Source of the DNA: Aplectana chamaeleonis | Taxonomy: Eukaryota; Nematoda; Chromadorea; Rhabditida; Cosmocercidae | NCBI GenBank assembly: GCA_029168955.1 | Contig: JAPDOI010001170.1 | Coordinates: forward strand, 124,001 to 188,000 | Direction of reading: 5' to 3' | Length of the DNA: 64,000 nt | Program-made: the position numbers and the translations under genes | Shown: positions 1 through 9,422 of the stretch, piece after piece | Layout: every line of letters begins with the position of its first letter | Position numbering within the stretch: the first letter of the stretch is position 1 | The notes under the pieces: model-generated | What the model was told of the DNA's origin: nothing | The model's database searches: none | What the model saw: the letters and a program-made list of their open reading frames with translations, nothing else

Positions 1-240
1 AAACTATAGTTGTGCTCTGGACGAAAAGACCGAATATCGAATAGATTTGAAAGACTCATTTTTCAGTGTCCGATTTTTAGAATAGATAAGAATACTTTTT
101 TTGAAGATAGATTTTGAATACATTCGAATGACCCCTTTCTCTCGGGTTCCGGATTTCCGAATAATTTCGATTCGAATATATTCGAATTATATTTCGAATA
201 ATTTCGAATCGACAAACTTGAAACAATCCAATGAGCAGTC
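1..240. repeat. Degenerate TTCGAATA-rich repeat, copy 1
   Basis: AT-rich sequence in which short motifs such as ttcgaatatattcgaa and tttcgaataatttcgaa recur in both orientations. The same vocabulary reappears at 38,786-39,068, 55,862-56,003 and around 58,050-58,110, so this is a dispersed, diverged minisatellite-like family. The short open frame at 101-352 lies largely inside it and has no recognisable domain. Confidence 0.55.
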
Positions 241-340
241 AATGTATCCTCTATTTCGGAGGAATTTTACTGCCATTGGTCGTGAGCTTGTGCGCCCGTA
301 TGCTACGTCCCTCTGCCTAACACTTTTCCCGCCATGCGGT

Positions 341-437
341 CCCAAAACCTAAATATGGTATGCTCATTCCACCCACTTTCCTGTGGACACCGAGGAAATG
401 GGTGGGGCGAGTACACCATATTCAAAGTTTAGGGGCC
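341..437. repeat. Small palindromic element, copy 1
   Basis: An imperfect palindrome: aaatatggt near the left end is mirrored by accatatt near the right, with ccacccac / gtgggtgg inside. A second copy with the same design is at 27,288-27,384. This fits a short foldback MITE; no coding content. Confidence 0.55.
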
Positions 438-999
438 GCATATTGCTATTGGTTGGTAAGACTTAGTTTTTAGTAGAGCCGGGTCCTGGCTCTACTAACC
501 CGAAACGTCAACCGAATAAAGTGGTTAACATCTTGGTCACATGTGCAAGTTTTTAAAGCCCATATTCACAACCGCTCGTTCGATCAAAGTCGTAATGGAT
601 AAGAAGAACTGTGGAGGGAGCGTTTGTGGGAAAATAAAAAATGGACCCCATACATGTTCATGTGGCCTAGTGGTGTGTTGGGCGCTGTATTGAGCATCAG
701 CCGCCTACTCCCATGCTGTGTTGGTTGAAATACTTCGGTTAGTGGAATTTCGCCGTCAAAGCCACTCTTCGAGAATAAATCTTGTTCCAAGGTGATAACC
801 GTAGTAGGCATCTACTCAGAATTTTGAGATCAAGTTACTTGCGAGATATCCGGAGCAAAATCAAGTAACTTGTGGCTTCTCTGAGTTTTTCAGGTTACTT
901 GCGAGGTTGAGACTCGCAACAAAAAATGGTTCCGAAACAGGATGGGGTGGAATTTGCTTAAACAGCAACATAAAACCTAAGTTAAAGTTACTAGTTGCT
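438..999. other. Unassigned intergenic sequence
   Basis: No gene recognised. A short motif of the form caagttacttgcgag is repeated in both orientations between about 820 and 910, and tactcagaa near 816 resembles the outer inverted repeat at 3,384. Probably decayed transposon sequence. Confidence 0.4.
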
Positions 1000-1410
1000 C
1001 GGAGCCGGCATGAAATGTAATTTTTCGGTAGCCTCATTACATTTTATCATCTCTCCCATCGTTAATGTACGATAAATACTCGTTTTCCCTTTCTCATGCC
1101 GTATTTTGTGCGTGTGAACTGTGATGTCTGCAATTTTGCGCCACATAGGCAAGGTTGTGACGAAAAATTGCGGACTAGTCGCTTCGACTAGACGAATCGC
1201 TTCCATTGTGGAAGCGACCCGATTAGTCGAAGCGACCTAACAAAATCAAGCAGGTCGCTTCGACCAGCTATGAAATACCGCAGTCGCTCGGCGATCGCGA
1301 CTGAAACTGCAAACTGTTCCAATCCGTCGCGATTCAGTGCAAGATCTGTTGGTGCGATGGGTTTTGTAACTGTTGGCAGTTCCACGACTAGTCGAAGCGA
1401 CCTGCAATGA
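1000..1410. repeat. Dispersed repeat with cgactagtcg motifs, copy 1
   Basis: Shares long stretches with 61,530-61,755: gttaatgtacgat, then cagtcgctcggcgatcgcga, ending in gactagtcg followed by a gcgacc motif. Copy 1 has an extra segment (about 1,145-1,265) with further copies of tcgcttcgactagtcg. Non-coding; likely a non-autonomous DNA element. Confidence 0.6.
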
Positions 1411-2080
1411 ATGAGACTTCAGACTCCCGGCTACGAGTTCGATACCAATAGGGCGTGTTCCTCTGGAAATCAGCCGGAACATGACCGCTTGGTAGAAGGA
1501 GGGCAAGAGTTTCAATCTATCATGATAATACATGTTAGTTGAACACAGATTTCCAAAAAGATTGTATATTAGATTGCCACAGGCTTTCAAAAAGATGGTA
1601 TACCACGAAATTGTGATTATTTGACAACAAAGCGTTGTAACACTTGGCGCCAGAATGGAGCCTCGCTTTAGAACGCTCATCAACTCTGAGTTTGCTTAAA
1701 CATTTAATCCTCTGGCAAAATTATGTGTGTTTTACATGAAAAAACAGAGTTCTTCCGCCAGACAATGCATTTTCTGTAATCTTCTAGAGATATATGGAGC
1801 CCCCTTATTCATTTTAGTCCAGTGAATGGAGGGTGTGGCTGAGGTAGACTGTCGCGCGCGATCGAGAACCACTCCGGAGTTTTTGATTAAGTTACATGCG
1901 AACTAAGTACTCTTAGCATGTTACCTGCGACTTATCCTTACAACTTTGTGTTACACCTGACGTTCAACATAACTTAAATGTGTTATTTTATAGCGCATGT
2001 AACTTATCTACGCGGCAGGAGTCCCCTCGGGAAGTATACGACGCACTCCTGAGGCAGAACTCAGAAGTGTGCACCCTTGT

Positions 2081-2102
2081 CGTTTAATTACCCAAGTTTA
2101 AG
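2081..2102 (+). other. SL1 spliced-leader-like sequence
   Basis: The run gtttaattacccaagttt at 2,082-2,099 is identical to positions 2-19 of the 22-nt nematode spliced leader SL1. The two flanking differences (first base C for G, base 20 A for G) give 20 of 22 matches. SL1 is trans-spliced to the 5' ends of many nematode mRNAs from a roughly 100-nt SL RNA. The sequence downstream lacks the SL RNA donor site and Sm-like site expected for an SL RNA gene, so this is read as a fossil: the 5' end of a retrocopied trans-spliced mRNA or a broken SL RNA gene. Confidence 0.6.
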
Positions 2103-2212
2103 ACACTTGGACCCGCTTGGCCGCTGAAAGCCCCCCCCCCTCTCAACGCCTGGCGGCCCCAGCTCTCAGAAGTTTTTCAACAACTTAACAACTACCATTC
2201 CAACAACTTAAC

Positions 2213-2306
2213 GATTGCCTCGTTGAGTTGACGATAAGGCGTCGGAAAGTTGTGGGACGATTGCCTCGTTGAGTTGACGATAAGGCGTCAGGAAGTTGTG
2301 GGAAGG
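2213..2306. repeat. 46-bp tandem duplication
   Basis: Two near-identical units beginning gattgcctcgttgagttg at 2,213 and 2,259. They differ mainly by one inserted base in the second unit. Non-coding. Confidence 0.8.
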
Positions 2307-3143
2307 CGCCTCTCAACTTGTTCAAAGGTAGGCCCTAACTTGAGTGCAGAACCTCCTTTCAACTACTTGTTGGTCATTTACTCTCAAGCTAAACAGCTGT
2401 TTCTCACTGTTTGTTTCGCTCTAATCAACAACATAAAGACCTCTATTCAACAAGTGTTCACCCTCTTTTTAACTAGTTAAACACTTCCATCCAACTACTT
2501 TTCTCCCACTTATCAACAAAAATACACTATACTAGACATCGAAGCTAGAATCATCCAATAAATGAATTTTCCTCATTCTGCCCAGGCCTGACTCATAGGA
2601 AGTTTTCCCCTTACCGACACTCGGGAGGAAAATTTATTTATCGGATGGTTCGGAACCATTCGATGCCAAAGTATAGAACACACCACTCGCGAGAGAATTC
2701 AAAATCACAAGAAAATATTTAAGCAGTATTATATAGATCACAAATACTCCTGAGCATACAAGATCGACTAAAACAATCATTATATGAGTAGAATAATATC
2801 GGATATGACACAGTTGAAGAAAGGAGTGAGGGAGCAGATTTGAGAAGTGCACTGGTCAATCTCATCGCTTCATTTTTCTAGAGTATCATGTCGTAGGCAT
2901 TATCCCGCTTCATCGTCTCATGGCGTCAACCTCACACGTTCTTCATAACATCCGTGACCGAACATATCCTGCCTGAATGTAATGCGTTACTGTAGGGGTT
3001 TCCGGGTGTAGCGCACTGGGTTACCTTGGAGAATGGGCGGCAGGTCTAGCGAGGGTGGAACCGGGCACAACCACGGGGTGGGGGGGCAACAGGAAAAATT
3101 TTGGGCTAGAAAGGGGAAATGTGTAAATTTGGTGTGGTGATCA

Positions 3144-3232
3144 GGGGGGTGCGGCAAAGGAAACTACAATTTTGGCAAACGGCAACGGCAAACCCCAAAA
3201 ATGACTGGCAAACGGCAAAATCTATTTTGCGC
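3144..3232. mobile_element. Possible hAT-like left end
   Basis: Begins caggggggtgcggcaaagg and is followed by several ggcaaacggcaa subterminal repeats. hAT elements commonly start CAGGGGTG with clustered subterminal motifs. No matching right end was found, so this may be a solo end or a chance resemblance. Confidence 0.3.
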
Positions 3233-3383
3233 TATATTACACAAACTTTTGTTTAGTTGTGCGGTAATCCATGCAATATCTTCCAGTTACTATGTACCTG
3301 ACGTTTCACTAGCCTTAACAAGAAGAAAAAAATCCTATTTAGCAAAAGCTCTATGAAAGCCTCGGGTGATCAGAGAACGCCAG

Positions 3384-3445
3384 TACTCAGAACTTTTTAC
3401 TCAAGTTAAACACTAACTAAAACGCCTCGGACAAGTATAAAACAA
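3384..3445 (+). repeat. Outer inverted repeat, left copy
   Basis: The 25 bases at 3,384-3,408, starting tactcagaactttttactc, are the exact reverse complement of 26,579-26,603. Similarity continues inward (actaact, then tcggacaagta). Both copies end with the dinucleotide TA at the outside. They bracket the two satellite elements, or they are two independent copies of one element end. Confidence 0.65.
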
Positions 3446-3928
3446 TACATCTAGACACTCACAATTATAAAATCACTTATTTAATTCAAACCTAAATTGT
3501 TTGCGGTGGTTTGCTTCATAGACAACTAATGAACGAACAAAGGGGCGACGGACAAGTAATCTTCAATATATCTTGAGAATGGACAAGTATAAAACCACTT
3601 CGAGCTGAGAAGAAATGACGAACAACAAACGCTTGACATTGCATCGACTCATTACCCGAACTACTTAAAAACAACACACTGCACTAGTTAACTCCTACAA
3701 TGGCATGATTGTGTTGCGCACAACGAAGAGTATTGACAGGTGGGTTTCATTTTGAAACCGATATCATCCCCTCGCGGTCGACCGACTGTTCGAAGACCGG
3801 CGACGGCGCAAGTGGATACGAGAAAGAAATTCTGGATGGGGTGGTATCAACAATTTTTAAAATGTAAGTATACTTTGATTTTTTCTATTTCTTAATTTTG
3901 AGGTCTTCAAAGTCAGAAAACGCAGCTA
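3446..3928. other. Unassigned sequence left of the satellite element
   Basis: AT-rich, with a few ggacaagtataaaac motifs (about 3,438 and 3,583) related to the outer repeat family. No gene recognised. Similarity to the other side of the 23-kb structure does not continue through this block. Confidence 0.4.
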
Positions 3929-3932
3929 ATCG

Positions 3933-3955
3933 CTCCAGCCGCGAAGCGGCTGGAG
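3933..3955. repeat. Terminal GCGAAGC hairpin, copy A
   Basis: Perfect 10-bp arms, ctccagccgc and gcggctggag, close on a GAA loop. The core GCGAAGC is a DNA mini-hairpin known for unusual stability. It is followed by aggtttggtttt. Related hairpins occur at 8,791-8,813, 25,964-25,986, 45,738-45,760 and, reduced, near 43,810. Confidence 0.85.
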
Positions 3956-4165
3956 AGGTTTGGTTTTGCCTGGCACTTGTGATCACTTAGATTTTGGTAA
4001 AGTAGTTAATAAAACCTGTAAAACAAATTTTCTAGAGATTTCCTTCTGGATATAAGTGAGAGAGTATAGAAGACACCCGCTGACAAAATTTGAGCCAAAT
4101 CGATTGAAAATTAACAAAGTTAGATCGGCGGAAGCTTAGCTAAAATTCGCGTTTTTTCTTGTAAC

Positions 4166-4216
4166 GCGTCCCTCGTGTCCTGTTCCTCGTCCCTCGTCCC
4201 TCGTTCCTCGTTCGTA
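4166..4216. repeat. Short (ccctcgt/tcctcgt)n tract
   Basis: Seven- to eight-base repeats of the type tccctcgt and ttcctcgt inside the flank of the satellite element. The reverse complement is at about 25,710-25,760 in copy B. Confidence 0.75.
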
Positions 4217-4251
4217 CCACTAGCCACTGCCAGTGGTCGCAGGCTATCAGT

Positions 4252-7200
4252 ACATAGGGCATCTGATGACGTCATCAGGGTGTCATGTAAAGTACATAGG
4301 GCATCTGATGACGTCATCAGGGTGTCATGTAAAGTACATAAGGCATCTGATGACGTCATCAGGGTGTCATGTAAAGTACATAGGGCATCTGATGACGTCA
4401 TCAGGGTGTCATGTAAAGTACGCATAAGGCATCTGATGACGTCATCAGGGTGTCATGTAAAGTACATAGGGCATCTGATGACGTCATCAGGGTGTCATGT
4501 AAAGTACATAAGGCATCTGATGACGTCATCAGGGTGTCATGTAAAGTACATAAGGCATCTGATGACGTCATCAGGGTGTCATGTAAAGTACATAGGGCAT
4601 CTGATGACGTCATCAGGGTGTCATGTAAAGTACATAGGGCATCTGATGACGTCATCAGGGTGTCATGTAAAGTACATAAGGCATCTGATGACGTCATCAG
4701 GGTGTCATGTAAAGTACATAGGGCATCTGATGACGTCATCAGGATGTCATGTAAAGTACATAGGGCATCTGATGACGTCATCAGGGTGTCATGTAAAGTA
4801 CATAAGGCATCTGATGACGTCATCAGGGTGTCATGTAAAGTACATAGGGCATCTGATGACGTCATCAGGATGTCATGTAAAGTACATAGGGCATCTGATG
4901 ACGTCATCAGGTGTCATGTAAAGTACATAGGGCATCTGATGACGTCATCAGGGTGTCATGTAAAGTACATAAGGCATCTGATGACGTCATCAGGGTGTCA
5001 TGTAAAGTACATAGGGCATCTGATGACGTCATCAGGGTGTCATGTAAAGTACATAGGGCATCTGATGACGTCATCAGGGTGTCATGTAAAGTACATAGGG
5101 CATCTGATGACGTCATCAGGGTGTCATGTAAAGTACATAAGGCATCTGATGACGTCATCAGGGTGTCATGTAAAGTACATAGGGCATCTGATGACGTCAT
5201 CAGGGTGTCATGTAAAGTACATAGGGCATCTGATGACGTCATCAGGGTGTCATGTAAAGTACATAAGGCATCTGATGACGTCATCAGGGTGTCATGTAAA
5301 GTACATAAGGCATCTGATGACGTCATCAGGGTGTCATGTAAAGTACATAGGGCATCTGATGACGTCATCAGGGTGTCATGTAAAGTACATAGGGCATCTG
5401 ATGACGTCATCAGGGTGTCATGTAAAGTACATAAGGCATCTGATGACGTCATCAGGGTGTCATGTAAAGTACATAGGGCATCTGATGACGTCATCAGGAT
5501 GTCATGTAAAGTACATAGGGCATCTGATGACGTCATCAGGGTGTCATGTAAAGTACATAAGGCATCTGATGACGTCATCAGGGTGTCATGTAAAGTACAT
5601 AGGGCATCTGATGACGTCATCAGGGTGTCATGTAAAGTACATAGGGCATCTGATGACGTCATCAGGGTGTCATGTAAAGTACATAAGGCATCTGATGACG
5701 TCATCAGGGTGTCATGTAAAGTACATAGGGCATCTGATGACGTCATCAGGGTGTCATGTAAAGTACATAGGGCATCTGATGACGTCATCAGGGTGTCATG
5801 TAAAGTACATAGGGCATCTGATGACGTCATCAGGGTGTCATGTAAAGTACATAAGGCATCTGATGACGTCATCAGGGTGTCATGTAAAGTACATAGGGCA
5901 TCTGATGACGTCATCAGGGTGTCATGTAAAGTACATAGGGCATCTGATGACGTCATCAGGGTGTCATGTAAAGTACATAGGGCATCTGATGACGTCATCA
6001 GGGTGTCATGTAAAGTACATAGGGCATCTGATGACGTCATCAGGGTGTCATGTAAAGTACATAAGGCATCTGATGACGTCATCAGGGTGTCATGTAAAGT
6101 ACATAAGGCATCTGATGACGTCATCAGGTGTCATGTAAAGTACATAAGGCATCTGATGACGTCATCAGAGGTGTCATGTAAAGTACATAGGGCATCTGAT
6201 GACGTCATCAGGGTGTCATGTAAAGTACATAGGGCATCTGATGACGTCATCAGGGTGTCATGTAAAGTACATAGGGCGTCTGATGACGTCATCAGGGTGT
6301 CATGTAAAGTACATAGGGCATCTGATGACGTCATCAGGGTGTCATGTAAAGTACATAGGGCATCTGATGACGTCATCAGGGTGTCATGTAAAGTACATAG
6401 GGCATCTGATGACGTCATCAGGGTGTCATGTAAAGTACATAAGGCATCTGATGACGTCATCAGGATGTCATGTAAAATACATAGGGCATCTGATGACGTC
6501 ATCAGGGTGTCATGTAAAGTACATAGGGCATCTAATGACGTCATCAGGATGTCATGTAAAGTACATAGGGCATCTGATGACGTCATCAGGGTGTCATGTA
6601 AAGTACATAAGGCATCTGATGACGTCATCAGGGTGTCATGTAAAGTACATAGGGCATTTGATGACGTCATCAGGGTGTCATGTAAAGTACATAGGGCATC
6701 TGATGACGTCATCAGGGTGTCATGTAAAGTACATAGGGCATCTGATGACGTCATCAGGATGTCATGTAAAGTACATAGGGCATCTGATGACGTCATCAGG
6801 GTGTCATGTAAAGTAAATAAGGCATCTGATGACGTCATCAGGGTGTCATGTAAAGTACATAGGGCATCTGATGACGTCATCAGGATGTCATGTAAAGTAC
6901 ATAGGGCATCTGATGACGTCATCAGGGTGTCATGTAAAGTAAATAAGGCATCTGATGACGTCATCAGGGTGTCATGTAAAGTACATAGGGCATCTGATGA
7001 CGTCATCAGGATGTCATGTAAAGTACATAGGGCATCTGATGACGTCATCAGGGTGTCATGTAAAGTACATAGGGCATCTGATGACGTCATCAGGGTGTCA
7101 TGTAAAGTACATAGGGCATCTGATGACGTCATCAGGGTGTCATGTAAAGTACATAGGGCATCTGATGACGTCATCAGGGTGTCATGTAAAGTACATAGGG

Positions 7201-7590
7201 CATCTGATGACGTCATCAGGGTGTCATGTAAAGTGCATAGGGCATCTGATGACGTCATCAGGGTGTCATGTAAAGTACATAGGGCATCTGATGACGTCAT
7301 CAGGGTGTCATGTAAAGTACATAGGGCATCTGATGACGTCATCAGGATGTCATGTAAAGTACATAGGGCATCTGATGACGTCATCAGGGTGTCATGTAAA
7401 GTACATAGGGCATCTGATGGCGTCATCAGGATGTCATGTAAAGTACACAGGGCATCTGATGACGTCATCAGAACGTCGTGCCAAGTGCATAAAGCATCTG
7501 GTGACGCCATCAGACGTCGTGCAAAGGTTGTGCCAAGTGCATAGGGCATTTTCTGACATCATCAGGACGTCGTGGATAGTGAGTAGCGCT
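4252..7590 (+). repeat. 42-bp CRE-palindrome satellite array A
   Basis: About 79 tandem units of exactly 42 bp. Each unit contains the perfect 16-bp palindrome ctgatgacgtcatcag, with the full CRE/ATF core TGACGTCA, and a second inverted motif, atgta-aag-tacat. Variants are mostly single substitutions (aggg/aagg; cagggtg/caggatg). Units are near-perfect from the hairpin side and decay towards 7,400-7,590. Single-base indels at about 4,910, 6,128 and 6,168 shift the frame. All the long open frames across the array on both strands arise because 42 is a multiple of 3 and several frames of the unit lack stops. The array is judged non-coding. Confidence 0.95.
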
Positions 7591-7689
7591 TCATTTTTAG
7601 CGTGCGCAACAAGTTTGTTGCTTACTGATTATTATAGCAATCCATGCTATTCGAAAATTATTGAAGATTTTTCAGGGATATTACTTCGT

Positions 7690-8535
7690 AATATCAATAA
7701 AAAAGTGAACAATTCTATCAAAAGGTCTTCCAAGCAAAGAGGTTTGGTTGGCGTCAGAAACGTTCAACAAAAGGGAACAATAGGTAAAGTTGAATGAGGA
7801 GAGTCTACAAGAAGTGAACAATATTCTATCGAAAAGGGTCTTCCAAGCAAAGAGGTTTGGTTGGCGTCAGAAACGTTCCAACAAAAGGGAACAATAGGTA
7901 AGCAGAATGAGGAGTGTCTACAAAAGTGAACAATATTTTCTGAGACTGATTTTCCTGGCCGATACTTCTTAACAGTAAAAACAAACCGTTGCGGTGTTCT
8001 ACACGGAAGCCCTCTGTGGTTCCAAACATGGTCTTGACTACACGAGAACCGTTAAAAAGTATGTGCATGTAAACCTAATACTTACCATCAGAATAGAAGA
8101 TGATGCCAAAAACACAGACGGACGGTTAGCTCCAGCTGCTACGAGAAGCGAAACCAAAGTGCAGCATCTAATGAGAATATTTTTTAAATAATCTCGTCAA
8201 CGAATAGAAGTCCATTCTTGAAACCATTGAACTCTTCCTTGTGAAGTACCACAACGGTTTGTTTTTGCTGTTAAGAAGTATCGGCCAGGAAAGTCTCAGA
8301 AAATATTGTTCACTTTTTGTAGACACTCCTCATTCTGCTTACCTATTGTTCCCTTTTTGTTGGAACGTTTCTGACGCCAACCAAACCTCTTTTGCTTAGA
8401 AGACCCCTTTTCGATAGAATATTGTTCACTTCTTGTAGACTCTCCTCATTCAACTTACCTATTGTTCCCTTTTTGTTGGAACGTTTCTGACGCCAACCAA
8501 ACCTCTTTTGCTTGGAAGACCCCTTTTTGATAGAA
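7690..8535. repeat. Foldback at inner end of copy A
   Basis: Inverted arms at about 7,705-8,005 and 8,245-8,535 share the sequence from gtgaacaat through aacaaaccgttgcgg. The left arm includes a tandem duplication of a roughly 110-bp unit containing gaggtttggttggcgtcaga. The loop carries no recognisable gene. The same structure, more diverged, ends copy B at 18,917-19,560. Confidence 0.8.
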
Positions 8536-8790
8536 TGTTGAACTAACTTTTCTTTGCAATAACGGCGGTTTCCAGCGTTTTGAGTGCGAACAAAGCACTG
8601 CAACGTCAAATCTTGCTCCAAAAGAGTCCGCTTTTCATTTTGAAAACGTTTTCGCACTTCTCTAAACAAGTACCATCTGATAGTCTTACGAAATAACCAA
8701 ATCGATTCCAGAACTTTATCGGAACTTGCATAGTTACACCTCAAAATCCCTTGATATGAACTAATCAGACGGTTATAATAGATAGAATTG

Positions 8791-8813
8791 TGGTGAGCGC
8801 GAAGCGCTCACCA
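8791..8813. repeat. GCGAAGC-type hairpin upstream of the 21-bp array
   Basis: Arms tggtgagcgc and gcgctcacca (10 bp, perfect) around a GAA loop, followed by ggatttggcttt. The geometry and the 3' motif are the same as at 3,933, but the arm sequence differs. This suggests structure is conserved rather than sequence. Confidence 0.75.
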
Positions 8814-8998
8814 GGATTTGGCTTTGATCTCTTCCCGCGCGGATGCCCTACAATGAGATCACCTATTCATACCGTCAACAGAGGTATGAGCTGTACACTA
8901 TTCGACGCGCTGCAAGAAATTACATATGTGTGCAACTTTTCATCCCAATTGGTCCCCGCTTTCTGAAGTTATGACCTCTCAAAGTACGCAAAAACGTT

Positions 8999-9052
8999 CT
9001 CCACCACCGCCTCCGCCTCCGCCTCCGCCACCGCCTCCGCCTCCACCTCCGT
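8999..9052. repeat. (CCNCCN)n microsatellite
   Basis: Run of ccaccaccgcctccgcctcc-type hexamers and trimers. It encodes polyproline on one strand and poly-Arg/Trp on the other, which explains the short open frames on both strands. Not evidence of a gene. Confidence 0.85.
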
Positions 9053-9422
9053 CCGTCGAAAACCATTTTTTTGGAAGGCGTGGACCAAATCGCTCGAAAA
9101 TTTGTGACTAGATGTAATAGACCACGGGAATGACGAAAATAATTGTCAGAACTCACCATAATGACTTCTGGGCCCCTAACGGGCGTTTGAAACTCGGAAA
9201 CCGGCCTCTCAAGATTAGTCTATAAAAATGACGGGTTTTTCGTTATCAGTCATTGTTTTCTTAGAGACTCCATATAAATACCTTGCTCTAGGGTGGTGTA
9301 CTCTAAACGTCCGGCTTGGAACAGGACGCTATGCGGAAGGGTTGTTTTTGAGCGTGGCGCGTGTTTGTACCATGCGCACCAAAGATAAGAAGTCGTCGCA
9401 GGGTGTGCTGAAGTGTCGGTTG

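Larger units (their letters stand above)
1411..3143. other. Unassigned sequence around the SL1-like site
   Basis: No recognisable gene. Contains an SL1-like site (2,081-2,102), a poly-C run near 2,129 and a 46-bp tandem duplication (2,213-2,306), listed separately. The short open frames here have no family features. Confidence 0.4.
3929..8535 (+). mobile_element. Satellite-bearing element, copy A
   Basis: Composite element with a defined order: terminal hairpin (3,933-3,955), about 300 bp of unique flank, a 42-bp satellite array (4,252-7,590), about 110 bp of flank, and a foldback (about 7,690-8,535). An inverted copy with the same order is at 18,917-25,990. Similarity between the copies stops abruptly at atcgctcc on the hairpin side and at the tttttgatagaat end of the foldback, which marks the element boundaries. 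The hairpin-side flanks are almost identical between copies; the foldback side is visibly more diverged. There is no transposase. Terminal hairpins plus internal tandem repeats recall non-autonomous Helitron/Helentron elements, but no CTRR end is visible, so the class is unresolved. Confidence 0.65.
8536..9422. other. Spacer between satellite element A and the 21-bp array
   Basis: Contains a second GCGAAGC-type hairpin (8,791-8,813) and a proline-codon-like microsatellite (8,999-9,052), listed separately. The first bases of the open frame starting at 9,228 lie here, but it runs straight into the 21-bp satellite and is not convincing as a gene. Confidence 0.4.

Noticed and set aside
4911..7544. 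877-residue protein with 14-residue repeats, and similar giant frames in array B
   Set aside because: The frames exist on both strands and in several phases because the unit is 42 bp and stop-free. One-base indels shift them without apparent cost, and there is no gene structure around them.
4252..7590. CRISPR array suggested by regular 42-bp repeats
   Set aside because: Units are contiguous with no unique spacers, there are no cas genes, and the surrounding DNA is eukaryotic repeat sequence. It is a satellite.
3929..8535. Firm classification of the satellite element as a Helitron/Helentron
   Set aside because: Terminal hairpins and internal tandem repeats fit, but no CTRR terminus, no A-T or T-T insertion site and no Rep/helicase are visible, so it is kept only as a possibility.
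8920..9159. Short proline-rich and Arg/Trp-rich frames
   Set aside because: They are the two strands of a (CCNCCN)n microsatellite.
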